The position numbers were made by a program, and so were the translations under genes. Shown here in pieces: positions 50,901 through 64,000 of a DNA stretch of 64,000 nucleotides. How positions within the stretch are numbered: the stretch's first letter is position 1; every line of letters starts with the position of its first letter. Under the pieces are notes generated by a model. The model ran no database searches. It was not told the DNA's origin and saw only the letters and a program-made list of their open reading frames with translations. Source of the stretch: Hymenolepis diminuta (Eukaryota > Platyhelminthes > Cestoda > Cyclophyllidea > Hymenolepididae). The DNA is taken from NCBI GenBank assembly GCA_900708905.1, contig CAADRB010000012.1:2781394-2845393 (forward strand), written 5' to 3'.

Positions 50901-53900
50901 ATAACAAAAAATGGAGGAATTTCAGATATCAAAATGGTTCGTGATGAATGTGAATCTTTGCTCGTGGGAACGAGTAAAGCTCTAAACGAACGTAACACCC
51001 TCAGCTTTTTAAAAGCCCAGGGCAGAAGCCGTGAACACTTTTAGTTCAAGGAAATCGAAGTCTTTCAGGCATAAGAAACGTGGTTTAAAAAGATTTTTAC
51101 TAAGGCACATCATACGGATAAGTAAATGACAGAACATGAAGTCCGTAAGACGTATGAGGGATGGAAATAAGAACCAAGAAACGAAAAAATATAAATGATG
51201 AGAGCAGACAGCCATTTGCCTTATGTCCACCCAACTCTACCAAGAGCGATAGCGACCGATGTTCAATAGCCTGATTTAACCAATGGCCACACTGAGCTGC
51301 CAGTTCGGCTTCTCCACTCATCCACTTTGTGTGCAGGCGAGTAGTTCACTTTTGTTCGGCAAGGTTGTGAGCCTACTTCTAACACGTCTGGAGCTACTAA
51401 GATCCGAAATTTGCTGAGTCCTTGCAAATGCGAAAACACAGTTTGATCCATTTGTCAGCTTTGCTAAATTCTCTTCATCATACATTGGCCTATGTACCAT
51501 GGCCCCAAGTTTAAGAACATGACGTGCTGACGTGTATTTCCAGCTCTTCTGTTTTCCCTATTTTTATTCACACTTTTTCCTCTCATTTTGGAGCTTGGGA
51601 AAGTGTTGATCATCTTGTAACCCTTTTGACACGAGATAACCATTGACAGCTACATCTTCCAGCCTTCTTGTTGCTTTGATATGAACTTTAAACGTGCGAT
51701 TTTTAAATCAAATACGCTTCTAACTTGCAGGTTAAACACATATGTATCTCAAACTGGGACTTACGAGATAGCCACCAGTAACACCAGAGAGAAGACCACC
51801 AAAAGTGATGATTGGCGTCAGACAAGCAAAGTAGAGAAAGAAGAAGCTGGCAAAGCATTGGATGTGAATTCCCTCCGTAAAGTCTGAGAGGTAAAACGGT
51901 GCTCTCCTCTTTATGTCCCTCATCAACCCACCGAATATCCTATAATAAAGAATGCACGACAAAAGTTAGAGAGTGTTGCTCCAGATTTAAAGAAAACTTG
52001 ACAAAGTATTAAACTATGCAGTTTACTCTAGTTTTTCTCCTTGGATAATCTCAGTCATTTACATTGTTCAGTATAAGATCCTCTCTCCCGCTTATTTCCA
52101 GGATTCTTTTAATAAACACTTTTTAAACGTTCCAAGTGTTTTCCTGCACATTTGAAGATGAATTTATTTTCCTAACAATTGAACTGTCATTTGAGCCACA
52201 GACCTTCTTCCCCTTTCCTTCTGGGGTCTGATAAATTGTAGCTTTACAAAGGGGCAATTAACGTCATACGTACATGTTAAAGAAAAGTGACTTTTAGCAC
52301 AGATCTTGGGTATATGGTAGGCACGATAGAATCCCTATGATATAAATATTCACCACTCCGTTTCTACCAACAGGTCAACTCGATCAATTTAAAATATTGT
52401 CAGCTTGCACGTAACAGTTATACCACCCTTTAATGAAAGGCTCTTGACTTTTAGGCTACACATAGTTGTAAATACCTTCCGGTTCTCATCAAAGCGGGAT
52501 CATTGTTTCTATCGAATTCCTCATGAGTTCCAGAGCCTCCGAGAACCCCTCCACTTTCCATAGAGATAATGTCTTTCGAAGAGGACGGCGTACTGTCCTT
52601 CCCATCATCATCGCCACCTCCAACGATAGCCGTCGTCTTCTGTTGAGATGCTATGGAGACGGAAAGATTGATGGGACTGACTGGCGACCTGGACTCTTTG
52701 TGATGGCGATGGTGGTGATGGAGTTTGGGAAGAAGACTGTGGCGTTTGCGTTGACTTCCGTCAGTGGATGTTGAGGAAACAGACGGTGGTGATGCTACTG
52801 GGTTGATATTTGATGCAGCGGCGGCGGCTGCCTTACGATTCTCCTGGAAGATGAAATTAAATTATTAGTCTACTGGCATTAAATAAGTAGACTTATCCAG
52901 TGCAGTTGAGTACAAGATGTTAGTGCAGTCTCGTCTAAAAGAGGCATTAATTATAAAAAAACGCGAACGGAGTCTGGTAAAGGTGCCTTGATGATTAGCA
53001 TTGACGTGACTAAAGTACGAACCTATCATCGCGTAATTTAACCATTTTGAACATTCTTAACTGCAAATTCACAAGTAGGTATGAAATTATGTTTTCTAGA
53101 TCAAATAGTCATCACAGACGTGTACGAACTTCGTTAATAGTGAGTCCAATATAGCGTAATGTTATTTAAAAAAAAAATAAATCGAGGCATCGGTCAATAA
53201 ATACTCACAGATGCATTCCAAGTATATAAGCACTTAATATCACCGATAAGAATAACATTACCTGTATTAATTAAGAGCTAACAATATTGAAAGTCGCTGT
53301 TGCATGAAAATCCCACTTGTGCCTGCTTGATTGCGTCCACTTACAAGCTACGATCCTGTATCCACTTGAATCTATTTTACCATCCTTTCCTGCTGTTTCG
53401 TCCCAAAGTACGTAAAGTTTTCCTTCCACAGATAGTTTTTCATATTATTAATAGCACACCATAAACTACACTGATTGACTTAACTTGATCACAGCGAAAA
53501 TTAGTTGGAATATTTTCTAACTCTTTGAATAAATCTGCAAACTCTATCAAATGTAAACAAGAAATACACATTTTTAGCTTTTCCAAACTTTCCTTATTCG
53601 ATTTATTTTGGATGCAGGAAACGTGAACGCACTTTAAGAAAGTATTTCAACCCTCCTAATTTCCCTCCACTTATATGTGACATACCGTAGCTTAGCAACT
53701 TCTTACAAACGACAGTGAGAAAAGAGAAGTTCGTACGTATACTATGTATTACTTAGATTCAAAGTTACTACATTCAATTCCAGTCAAGTCCCCTTCCGTA
53801 AGTATCCTTATATCTATATGTTACTGACAAAAAACGGCCTGAGAGGAATAAATGGCGCAAGCTAGATTATTTATTACTACAATTAACAAATGAGAGGTTG

Positions 53901-56900
53901 ATAAGAAACACTAGACAAATGCATGCCGCTAACTATCACTTTACGAGCCTGAAAACTACTTAAATGAAAGTAAGTAGCACCTGAGATGGAGGAGCATGCG
54001 GAGGCTCGATTCTCGATTTGTGGTCCCATTGGGCTGGTGGAAGAAGGGAAGACGCACTTAGGAATTCGTCAATTCCAGCCAATAGATCGTTGCGAGATGT
54101 GCTGCGAGTAGCGAAGTCCAGGAACATCTGTAGGGCAGAAAGGAAAAAAAAGATGTATGTATAAAGGCAATTAAACGAAAAATTGAGAGCTAAATGATCA
54201 GTTAACTGAGTGGTACGGAGTAATTGCATTGACCATAAGTCATTAGCTGAGTATACTACTTAAAATCCAGCCCTTTAATTTTCTTCGTCCAATATAAACC
54301 CAATTTCAGGACAAAATGTGCGTTAACAGAAATAGCCAGAACCAGAGGGCTGGCTGAATTCCAACTCATGTGTCCTTGAAAGTTCGACAATACTTGACTT
54401 ATCAAGTTATTATAACAGAGGTAAAAGTGCCTCAAAAATATTGTTTTTTCTTTCCAAAGATACAAGTAACACTTATAATGAACTATTGAGTTCCATTCCC
54501 GTCCCCCTTTCAAATATTTTAGGAAAAATTACATTTTTAATGGCTACCAATTTCGCCCGATGAAAATCAGTTATTTTTATCAATTGTCCTAAGTACTCGC
54601 ACATTAAAGGCAAAGATTTGTCGTTATTTGATGATAAGTATTCAATTGTGGAAGGATTATTTACAATTTAACAAAGACCTGGGGGATCTTTTACAAATCT
54701 TTACTGCACATTTAGGAAATTAGAAAATGCATTCACTTTTATCCCCATGTTCAAACTTTACCTAAAATGAACAAGTTGATAAGTTAAACTTTAATTTATA
54801 AGTGAATAACACATTGTTCTAAACGATATTCAGAGTATTTGACAGTACTTAAAATCATGAACGTGTGGTATAAATGGGGTGGTTAGTGGCTTCAATGCCA
54901 TCTCTACAGTAAACATTGGTTACTGTTAAAAAATATAAGTACTTTACTGATCCAGCAGATGTCAAATCAATCAAACCGGCAATAATCAATGAGTACAATG
55001 GTTAGGAGAGTAGGAATCGAAAGACCGATAAAGAAGGCCATTAGAGGGCTAAAAGTACATTTTCAGGCACTGCTGCCGCCACCGCCTCTTAATGAAATGT
55101 TTTCCACACCAAAGTGCATTCAAAAACAACTATAAGAACTTAATTTTCAGGACCAGATGGTCCATTGTTCATTCTCTCTCGTTTGGTTATGGGTTGGCCA
55201 AGCAGACTGGTCACTCATTTGCACTCATAGAAAATTTACTACTACTGATCAAGCCATAATGGTCGATGATGAGACCTACATTTTGTAAAACCCAGCACCA
55301 AAATTTAGCTGGTGAATACCGTATTCATTGTTTGGTTAGGCAGTGACTAACGAAATTTCTTATTATAGAATTCTTAAACTAAACACTAACTCGAGGTGAA
55401 TTTCTGTAAAATGGTGCCGAGTGTAAAAGCATTATTAATCGATGTGTGACGAAGGAGAGAAATTTTTTCAAAGTTATAATGATGTACCTTAAAAAATTAA
55501 TCCATTAATCTAATTGCATGCGCACAGCTCAAACTGGAGAACATGCTTATTTGTATTGTCCTTTTCGAATAATTTGTTAGACTATCCACCAGTTTTTTTG
55601 GAAGACATTATACTAATTTAGTATTGGCATCATACTGATAGGTGAGCATTTAACTAACACTTATTTGTTCAAACAGTAACACTACCACACTATGTTTGGG
55701 TAAGACACTCAAATTAACATCTCCTTAAATTGAGAACTTCAAGTCGACCACATATTGAGAAAAATTTATGCCACATGTGTGGGATAAATAACTACACCAA
55801 GTTAAATCAACCTGACCAAGACCCTATATAGCGAAAAGCGTTGACCCATAATGACGCCTACATCTTCATAAGGATTACAATTCCGTTTATTCGCCGCTCT
55901 TTTCCAAAATAAGTTGTATTAACTTCAGATAATTATGTTGATTCCTATCATGAGCTTAGACTCAGTGCATCCCGAATTCAAACCTGATTATATTCCTACA
56001 TTTTCAACCAGTGAAAACGGTTATGACATCCTGGTTGTCAGGTGAGAGCCTGAGGACTAATTATCGGTTTTGTCATATCACTGAGTAGGTGGACAATTAT
56101 ATGTTTACAGAAAGGATAATGAAAAGTAAATAAATATTAATTCAGATAATTATAAGGACCATCAACATTAATTAAACCTGATCAATAAGAAGGGACTCCT
56201 CAAAGAGACTAATGTCTTTCATATATGTAGAGCTGGAAAACACTTCCTCCAAAGAGTTTTACAATAAAACAAAAAGGGAAATTTAATGAATACTGGTTCA
56301 GTTACCAACCTTAACGGACATTGACTCATTGACACATTTTTGATGTAACCCTCCATGTGATATGAGGCAGATCGATGGGACATAGATGTTTGTAGGCTTC
56401 CTCACTGTGGTATAGAACCCCGGTTTCTAGTCACATGATCTGGGATATGATCGGCTCGCCTTTATCTTCCCAAATAAATGTACTTCATGTAACACACAAA
56501 GGTTTATATATGAAGGCTCATCTGTGACTCTTTGTACGCTATACTTGTAGGTTAATGTTGAAACTCAATTAGCTCGACGACGGATCTCTATCTTATTCAT
56601 CTCTTAATACAACTATTCACAATACAACTGTGCGCAAAGATTGTTGGAAGCTAAAAAACACTAGGCTATAGACCTCGTCGATAATGAGAAACACAGAGAA
56701 GAATATAAAGTAGAAGTTGATATCTGTGAACGTACTATTCTAAAGTATGAAAACATTCTTTTAATCTGTATTAACTAAATACAAGCCGTCTATTCATTAT
56801 TATAAACGGTAAGAGACGACATTATTAGACTCGACTCCCGATGAAGCGATGTTTTAATATCAATCATCCTTGTCTATGATATGCCAAAACTTGACTAATA

Positions 56901-58560
56901 AAAAGACGAAATCAAATAGCTAAACAAACAGGAAGGCACAAACACCCCCATTATAATGTCATATCATAAAAAGTGATAGATTTCCAACTGAGGTAGGGGT
57001 AATTACAACTGATAACTGAGTTGGGCATAAAAAATGATAAAAGTTGTACCCACTACAATGGGGTAACAACATTTCCCCTTGACGAACAGCCTGCAGCAGT
57101 TCAAATAATCTACGCATTTGCGTTTAATGAATTTAAACTGTCTCTAGATTTACTATATACTCGAGATGTTTCGAAGTGCTGGACTGGTATAACAATTAAA
57201 ACAAATTACCTTTTCCCCGCAATATGGATTCAATCCTATATACCTATTGCTATAATCGAAGGAATACGCTTAAACCAGGGGCAGGTAAAAAAATCTAAGT
57301 TGTCAAAAACGAAGTGATTTAATCGAACAAGAAAAATTTGATAGAGTAAATAGTTGTTGATTGCTTCATTTTTATCCAAATCTCATGTATACGAGAAAAA
57401 GAATTTGGAATTATAATTACATCACAAATATAAAATAAAATGCGAATATGGACATTTAATGGATTTTCACCGACGACCGCATGAAGGACTGAAAAAAAAT
57501 CTAAAATCTCAAGCTAAATACGGTCACCTCATAAAAATTTGCCTCAAATTCCCCAGTGAAAAATAAGCATACATGTATTAAAATTCCTTATTAGGTATTT
57601 AATACACAAATATGGAAACTCTTAAACTCGAAGTGCAAGCCTTCTTCCACATTCTTTCTCAATTACATTCCGAGCTTCATCATTTCTTCAGCTTGCTGGT
57701 AGATAAAGAGTGATGGTAAGACATTATTGACTGTAAAATAGGACTGTGGAGAAAATAGGCCACAGAGCAGGGCATAGGTAATCTACATAAATCAACTGTT
57801 GTTTTTGCTTGAAATCAACCTAAAAATGAGAGCATGACAAGCGTAAATGATCGTCATTAAAAACCACTTTTATCATTGGTCTGTGCTTCTGAACTTCCTC
57901 AATCGCATTCCGCTACCCTCATAAATCTCAATTTTTGTCAAAATAAAACAATTAAATTTTGTCCTCTTGTTCAGTGGCACGTGATGCCAAGACACCTGGT
58001 TTTTTGGACAGTAAGCTCTCCAAGATTATACTTGTCTTTCACAATTTAAACTTGCACATAATGCAGCATGTGATCTGTTCACATGTACAACGTTTCTCAC
58101 TTCCCCTTACTTCAATAGATATGACCAACTTCATCTACTGTTAGTCCACGTGTTTTACATTGCCTCCGTAAACAGCTAATACTACTAAAACGTCCTTAGA
58201 AAATAGCAGATCCATTATTTCAAAGGCGTCCACCTTTTTAGAACCACCCCACCAGATGATATATAGTCTTGGGTGTAAACTATTAACGACAAGAAATATA
58301 GAACCTGAACTCACCTCATCAGAGAAGAGAGTACCGATGGCGCGTCCAATGGCCTGATATTTGGCTCCATTACCCTGAGAGCCAAGAAGGATGAACATGA
58401 AGCGAGTGGGCACCGGGACCTCAGTCATTTCTCCCAGCCTAGCAGCCTCCCGAAGTCGCACAAATGCCGCCACCGGGTGACGCAGAAATGTCGTCTCACC
58501 AACCAGAATGTTTACCGCCTCGGCTCCCTGGGGAACCTTCTTGAAGAAGTGGTGGTCGTA
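44938..58560 (-). CDS. SLC4 bicarbonate transporter, Na+-coupled type (N-terminus not found)
   Basis: Seventeen exons, 5' to 3': 58,560-58,315; 54,127-53,981; 52,843-52,476; 51,939-51,765; 49,459-49,326; 49,176-48,964; 48,894-48,726; 48,648-48,430; 48,352-48,221; 48,143-47,994; 47,911-47,660; 47,019-46,886; 46,808-46,697; 46,621-46,451; 45,709-45,662; 45,480-45,383; 45,280-44,938. All phases agree (1,036 aa). The cytosolic domain ends with [15 protein letters not shown] and [13 protein letters not shown]. The membrane domain shows [54 protein letters not shown] and [11 protein letters not shown]. The large third outer loop has four cysteines and N-D-T and N-Y-T glycosylation sites, as in NBC/NDCBE-type carriers. 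The exon at 52,476-52,843 is an unusually long His/Ser-rich linker. The next-to-last intron ends in a GC donor. The family moves HCO3-/CO3(2-) with Na+ across the plasma membrane for pH control. The conserved first part of the cytosolic domain must lie beyond 58,560. Confidence 0.93.
49460..51764. other. Large SLC4 intron (minus strand), with a GC-richer patch
   Basis: Lies between membrane-domain exons 4 and 5. About 51,230-51,560 is richer in G and C and holds several overlapping short frames, none recognised. The rest is AT-rich. Confidence 0.5.
52844..53980. other. SLC4 intron, nothing recognised
   Basis: AT-rich intron between the end of the cytosolic domain and the His/Ser-rich linker exon. 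Confidence 0.55.
54128..58314. other. 4.2-kb SLC4 intron, no gene recognised
   Basis: The frame at 57,021-57,317 (98 codons, plus strand) has no family resemblance. Near 55,230 the words MVDDETY recall Tc1/mariner-type transposases, but the flanks do not extend the match. Confidence 0.45.
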
Positions 58561-59215
58561 CTATGTAAAAAGGAAAGCAGAAATAAAGAGAATTAAGATG
58601 TGCCTATGTAGCGAAAATGTCCATTTTGAAAATGAACTCGTGTTTTGTAAAAAAAAACGTTAATCTAAATTTTTTCATATATGAATGCCAAAAAAATAAT
58701 ATTCTAGTGTACTTATTTAGTTTATGGAACAGCGCTGTAAACCACTATCGTGTTATCTCTGATTAAGTAACAAAGTAAAGAGGTACTGATTCATTAAGAC
58801 TGAAAGAAGTTCAACTGGTTCCTCGTGAATAGACAAATAGAAAATCGATGTTTTTATATGTTGAATAAAAAGAAAACTAAATGGTCAAAATCTATCGGAA
58901 AATGTGCATGCATATTCCATATACCTATTAAAGATACACCCAACATAAAATAAACGGATTTAAGAACAGGTTTTTAAAACATCATCCCGCGAAAGGTATA
59001 ATCAATTTTACGCGAAGTAAGATAAAAATATAAAAATTTCGGAGAAGCGATACATCAAGGCATTGGAAGAGGAAATATGATGGAAAGAATTCCTAGCAGG
59101 TCTTCAACCGTTCTAGAATCAAACTTTACATTCCAAAAAAATATTACATAACTTAATATCTAATTGGTAGTCCAACTGATATAGCATTCACATATTTTGC
59201 AAATAAGCGGAAATA
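58561..59215. other. Presumed SLC4 intron or 5' flank, nothing recognised
   Basis: Follows a good acceptor (ACATAG before the exon ending at 58,560). The upstream SLC4 exon was not found here. Confidence 0.45.
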
Positions 59216-60643
59216 CAGGGTGTGCAAGGTATTTGAGAACACTTTTATTTTTATAATTTAAACTAACGCGATAGTGAGTAAGGTGTTTTGTATCAGAAGA
59301 TCTCATGTCAGATACTACTAAAACTAATGAAATGAAAAGACACACTGTAATAGTGTCTATAAAGGCGATTTAGAAATTGCAATATTTTTACAAGACGCCA
59401 CATCTTTCGTTTGCAAAGAAAGAAAAGAGTTGCTGAATGAAAACAACGGTAAGGAATTGGCCGCCACGAGGAAGAGAAAACAGGAGCACTGTCAACGCTC
59501 TGCTTACTCATTCACTCACTTAGAACACCTGAGTTTGTGAGAAGAGTGCACGGCATGATGGACGAGAATCCTGCGAAGTCAATGCGCGACATCTTGTCAA
59601 AGATCTTCAAGTGTCTAAAGGAACAATAAGGAATGTCGTTCATCAAGACCTCGAATACGAATCATACGTTCTTAGACGCGATCAGTTTATGCGAACCAAA
59701 AACCGACTCAAAATAATCGTTTAATGCGTGAAAACTGACTATTAAACAAATTGAAACATCCAGAAGAACAGGGTTGTCTTCGGTTTTTCTCCCACAAAAT
59801 ATTTCAACCAGGATGAAAATGTCAATAGAATAAATGATAGGTGGACATGTGTGGGCAGACCTCACTGAAGTTCCGACTATTAGGCATGTGCACGAAGTTT
59901 CCAGCACTAGTTATGGTTTTAACCGATGTTGTTAACAGTGAGGGAGGGGTATCTCATGACTCATCAATTTCTTCAGCAGGGCCTTAGGAGTCAATGCAGA
60001 TGCCTATGTGGAGACTCTTCAATCCATTATTGTTAACACACCTTCGATAGACAGCGTAATCAATGGAGGAAGACCCCTTCCCTCTCCTCCCTCCCTCCTC
60101 CCCACTCCTCACTCCCCCCTCCCAACTCCCTGTGGCCTCCAACAAGATTCGCCTCCATCCCATAAAACTCTCAATACTCACGATTGGATCGCCGAGAATC
60201 TCCATTTTCATGTCACGCCCCAAAAGACTCATGGCCATCTCTTAACTCACCAAACCTTCATCCTTTGAATACTATGACAGGTGGGGTGGGGAGTAGTTGA
60301 AAAGAAAGTCAATAATTATCGTCATAACACCTAATCTCCTCTCTGATGGATGCAATAGCCCAAACAACGGAGGACATCAATAAAGATCATTTGATCTGAT
60401 GAAAGCTTGTACTCAGTCGATTTCGCATTCGAATTGGGTCGGTGATACAAGCCGAAGGAGGATATGTAAAATCAAATCCAAGTTAATATTAAGCTTATTT
60501 GTTTCGTTACAAGAAATTGTGAGTTTCAACCATTAATGGTTTCATTTTCTATTTCTCTAAAAGTGCGTCAGGTGTCCTCAGATGCCTTACGCGCTCCGTA
60601 TATTAATTATAAATATCACCTTACCGTATGATTACACGCCCTA
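59216..60643 (+). mobile_element. Decayed mariner transposon
   Basis: The left end is TA followed by CAGGGTGTGCAAGG with a TGAGAACACTTTTATTT continuation, a mariner-type terminal repeat. A diverged complement (AGGGCGTGTAATC on the minus strand) ends near 60,643. In between, plus-strand frames match a mariner transposase in order: TPEFVRRVHGMMDENPAKSM (about 59,531-59,590), a frameshift, VSKGTIRNVVHQDLEYESYV with RRDQFM (about 59,611-59,690), then TKFPALVMVL near 59,895, VETLQS...IDSV near 60,010 and QQDSPPSHK...DWIAENLHFHVTP near 60,143-60,213. The catalytic DDE region is scrambled by stops, shifts and a CCCTCC expansion at about 60,076-60,130. It is inactive. It lies antisense to the SLC4 gene and, if that gene's missing exons are further upstream, inside an intron. 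Confidence 0.82.
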
Positions 60644-63600
60644 AAGTGAAACATATCGATACATTTCATCCTGGATATATTCTCAGACACCATTTAATTG
60701 AATACTTTGTTAACATAACGTGTATGAATTTTTTCAGATGTTCGCTGGGTGGATAAAATACCTTACACTTCGACTTAAGAACTTAGGTCACATTGAAAAT
60801 ACTTTGAGGTGAAACAAACTTTGTGGTTGGATGTTTAAATAAAGCTGCAGATGTTTAAAAACACTGGAACCGCAGTTAGCATAATGTTCGCGAATTGAGA
60901 AAGTGGTATTGAAAATATATTTCATCTTTCACGACTGGAACAAATGTACTTACCACTGATAAGTCATTTGATGTTTCCCATCATTCCAAGATCTTCAAGG
61001 TGTCCCATAAGTATTGATAAATTCTCTACAATGTCACTTTTGCAAAAACATTTTCCTCGGTTTTTACCAAGCATGAATATTGAGATCATTATGACCGAAA
61101 TTACAATTGTGTGTAACGATCAGTATTCGGTCAAATTTACCGAAGTGTGGTCAATTCAATCGGCTTAGCAGTTGTTATTCGATATTACAAACGTATATTA
61201 CGTAAAGTATGATTACTCAATATTGAAACGCCCTTGTTTTAGTACATCTACCATTTATTAATGTGACTGCCGTTGTCCTTCACAGAAGAGACTGGAAGTG
61301 AGTTAGGTTGCGATACAATAACGAATTTTATGATAACTCTGGGTAATGCAAATAAAACATTACAATAAAAGTAACGGTTAGAATCAGCTTAAAATAGAAA
61401 CCTTTGTCTGCTACTAGTATAAATTGCACTCTGGGAAACCAGTAAATAAGGTCTACCATGGTGATTAAAGTAAGTTATAAGAAGTGAAGGGCTGGGGAAA
61501 CTTGCCGCCTAAGAAACAGTAAAAATAAACAGTAATAATTAGATTAAGCAAAAGTTATGACCCACAAATGAAATGTGATTCGCATAAAGTCGGCATATTT
61601 TCATTTCCATTTCGAACATTACCGAGTTCGGCACAGATATCGTAATTATTTATAAAACAATCTAGATAATGTAGCTGATGCATTAGACACAGTGCAAAAC
61701 AAGGGTGGAAAGTCCTGACTAGCTATTATCACCAATAGAATTGCAGAATATTCTGCCCTGTCAACTCCATCATTAGTAATTTAATCAATATCCCTGTTCT
61801 CACAACTTTAGGTCTGGACGAGTCACAATAACTAAGACAGCCACCAGTTTAGCAGCAGTGATGACGCAAATACGACCTCATATTATGTCTTCTACATGGT
61901 AGATTATTCAGTTAGTATGGCTTCGGACCGATTAGTCTCAATGCGCTCATCAATATGACTACTTGATAACTCAAACTCCTCTCTCAATATTAAAAGCGAG
62001 ACATTTCTACCTTTTCAATAGTCGTAAACAAAGTACTAAAAGACTATACTGTAGTATCGGACTCTTGTTATGACAGTATTAGATAAATGATATTTAAGAG
62101 TTCTCCTAGACTGGAGCCACTGGGAAACCCAGACGTCTGAGCAACACATCGGCAGTGCGCGGAACGGGAAAAATAATGCTGAGTGCATTAGCCAATCAAC
62201 AAGTACGTGTTAAACGAAGAAAACTCATTTCAGTCTAACAAGCCACCGGACTTCCTAAATTCCTGTTTTCCATCTCTTTCCGACAGAAGAGATAAGTCAT
62301 TCCTTTTCTGGTATTAGGGGTAAAATGATATGAAATACTTCCCAAATCCTCATCTAAAAGCGTGTTATAGAAACGCACCTCTTTGCAGTAGGGCGGATCC
62401 TCATTGAACTGTCGAAAGGAAAAAAACAAATAAGGAGAGTAATAACCAATCATAAAAGCAAGTTGAGGGAACCAATTGGGCATGCGAATTCAGAAGGCAA
62501 AGTTAAGTGAATTAAACTTGTATAAAAAAGGGGAGACAAATGAGTATTGGGAGATTTTTAAAAAAATTTAAATTAATTGTAACTAAACAAATTAATTCGA
62601 TCAAATTGATAATCATCGCAATCTCTTTGCGATAGAAGATTAGTAATTATAAGTAATTGCGAATTTTGATAACCCTAATATGTGACCTCGACCTGCGAAG
62701 GATGATTCAATTAATTGAAACGGAGGTCCGAGGATATAGGATGTCAATAGTAAACTATGTAGCAAGCCCACAGTAAAATATTGCTTACTGAACTGCGCTG
62801 ATTATTTTTTTCCAACATGTTTGTGTATCTCATCAATTTAATGCATAATAAATGGACATATTTTATGTCCCTTCAGGACAAGTACCCAGACATAGTATCG
62901 GTCTTCGCCCTATCTTGTTTGTAAAGAAGTTCACAGAAGCTTGAAAGCCCAAATGTAATGGCTTCCTCATCCTGTTTTCCTAACTACAGTTTTCGTTTAT
63001 TCTTTAAGTTTAGGGTGGCATTATATTGATAAGAAGTAACCCAACAACTGTTTCTCTGTATTCAGTATAATCAGTATGAGATAGCTTGTTGTATCAAATC
63101 TAAAATGAGTAAAGAAATGGTAAAGATCTATAGAAGCTACTGCAATTGATAAAAATAGGTTTTGTGTACGTAAAAAACAAAATTTTAATGCTCAATAATG
63201 AATCATTATTTAACGATTTTAAGCCGTAAGGAGAAATTAATAAAAAGATAGGTACATAATTCTAACGGAAATTTATAAGTGATGGCAATTCTTTCTATTT
63301 TGATTAAACTGAATACTTGAAATGGTATTAGAGGTCGAAATCACCTTTTGTTGATAAAAAATCAACTTGTAATAAAATGAATTTCAAGGCGAAGATATCA
63401 CTTTAATGTGAGGAAAATATTTTATGGAATATTTCCCCCTGGGAAAATAACATACATTATTTAAACCCACTATATTCCCTTTCCTTTTATATTACTGACC
63501 CATTTGCATATTTCAAGGTCGTAACTAAAGTTCATTTTGTGCCTAACCAACTTGTTCGTCTTCTTCCCTCACTTCTCTGCTCTATCTGAAAACTGAGATA

Positions 63601-64000
63601 CTGGGCTTGTAGGTGGCTACGCGTTGTGGAAAAGAACCTAAATTTTGATTTATTTCGAAAATGACTTGGAATATTGAAAAAAAAGTCGAACTTATTCTGA
63701 TGAAACAGCAAAAACAAAATGAAGCAGGAGAAACATTATAAGCTAATGCTGAAGAAACGACAATAGATTTTTATGATATTGGTAGAAACTGTCTCTAAAA
63801 TAAACATGGAAATCTCGGCTATTTCCTCTCTCCAACCGTTTGTAAAATCCCTGCTTCAATAATTATGTGAATTTCACTATGAACCTGAAGCAGATCTAGC
63901 ATTCACTAACTTGTTTGGAAAACGTGAGGATGTTTTCTGAAACGATCTCGTCCATATCCCATTTGAAGAGAAGATCGATCCATTATTACGGAGGTTAGGG
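60644..64000. other. Presumed SLC4 intron or upstream flank; no exon confirmed
   Basis: The conserved N-terminal SLC4 exons were expected here but not seen, so the gene probably starts beyond the window. One 30-bp segment with good minus-strand splice borders (62,379-62,408) is discussed as a finding. Confidence 0.4.

Noticed and set aside
55233..55290. Possible transposase words (MVDDETY) in the large SLC4 intron
   Set aside because: Seven residues only; neither side extends the similarity.
57021..57317. 98-codon plus-strand ORF in the SLC4 intron
   Set aside because: No recognised domain, no signal of splicing, and such a length is possible by chance in a window this size.
1..64000. CRISPR arrays, tRNA, rRNA and spliced-leader RNA genes
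   Set aside because: I looked for regularly spaced repeats, tRNA T-arm motifs and known spliced-leader starts and found none convincing; a covariance-model search would be needed to exclude small RNAs.

Overview
This window looks like a eukaryotic nuclear genome, most likely a parasitic flatworm (cestode or trematode). It is AT-rich and gene-poor, and its genes are split by GT-AG introns. Intron length is bimodal: several introns of only 29-40 bp, many of 65-80 bp, and some of several kb. Decayed Ty3/gypsy retrotransposons, solo LTRs and a mariner copy are scattered throughout. The organism is an inference from this architecture; nothing in the sequence names it.

Layout. Bases 1-28,400 are mostly a graveyard of transposable elements. 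They hold a plus-strand gypsy gag remnant (about 2.2-3.2 kb), minus-strand gypsy gag/protease and reverse-transcriptase/RNase H remnants (15.2-16.2 and 11.0-12.4 kb), and two LTR families with three copies each. One LTR copy (15,533-15,824) has an exact 5-bp target duplication and interrupts another gypsy element. Three plus-strand host-type coding loci sit among them: a complete three-exon gene for a small secreted protein with a TULIP/BPI-like pattern (13,229-13,961), the N-lobe half of a CDK9-like kinase (23,230-23,740) containing a 29-bp intron, and an isolated TPR-like terminal exon (23,946-24,146). From 28.4 to 32.3 kb there is a GC-rich LTR- or promoter-like island and a very decayed possible gag.

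The right half carries three conserved minus-strand genes. These are a GLD-2-type cytoplasmic poly(A) polymerase (32,307 to about 35,503, 5' end not resolved), a complete eight-exon TMEM145/GPR180-family seven-transmembrane protein (39,321-43,217, 534 aa), and a large SLC4 bicarbonate transporter of the Na+-coupled type (44,938-58,560 and beyond; 17 exons and 1,036 aa visible, N-terminus not found). Splice phases agree across all joins I reconstructed; the SLC4 C-terminus needs one GC-AG intron. A decayed mariner element (59,216 to about 60,643) lies upstream of the first visible SLC4 exon.

The genes do not form an operon or a known pathway cluster. No CRISPR array, tRNA or rRNA was recognised. 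Two assembly gaps (4,470-4,743 and 24,755-24,786) break the sequence. I found no convincing new multi-gene system. The most interesting items are the unannotated TULIP-like secreted gene, the truncated divergent CDK9-like kinase with its 29-bp intron, and the dated nesting of LTRs in gypsy remnants.
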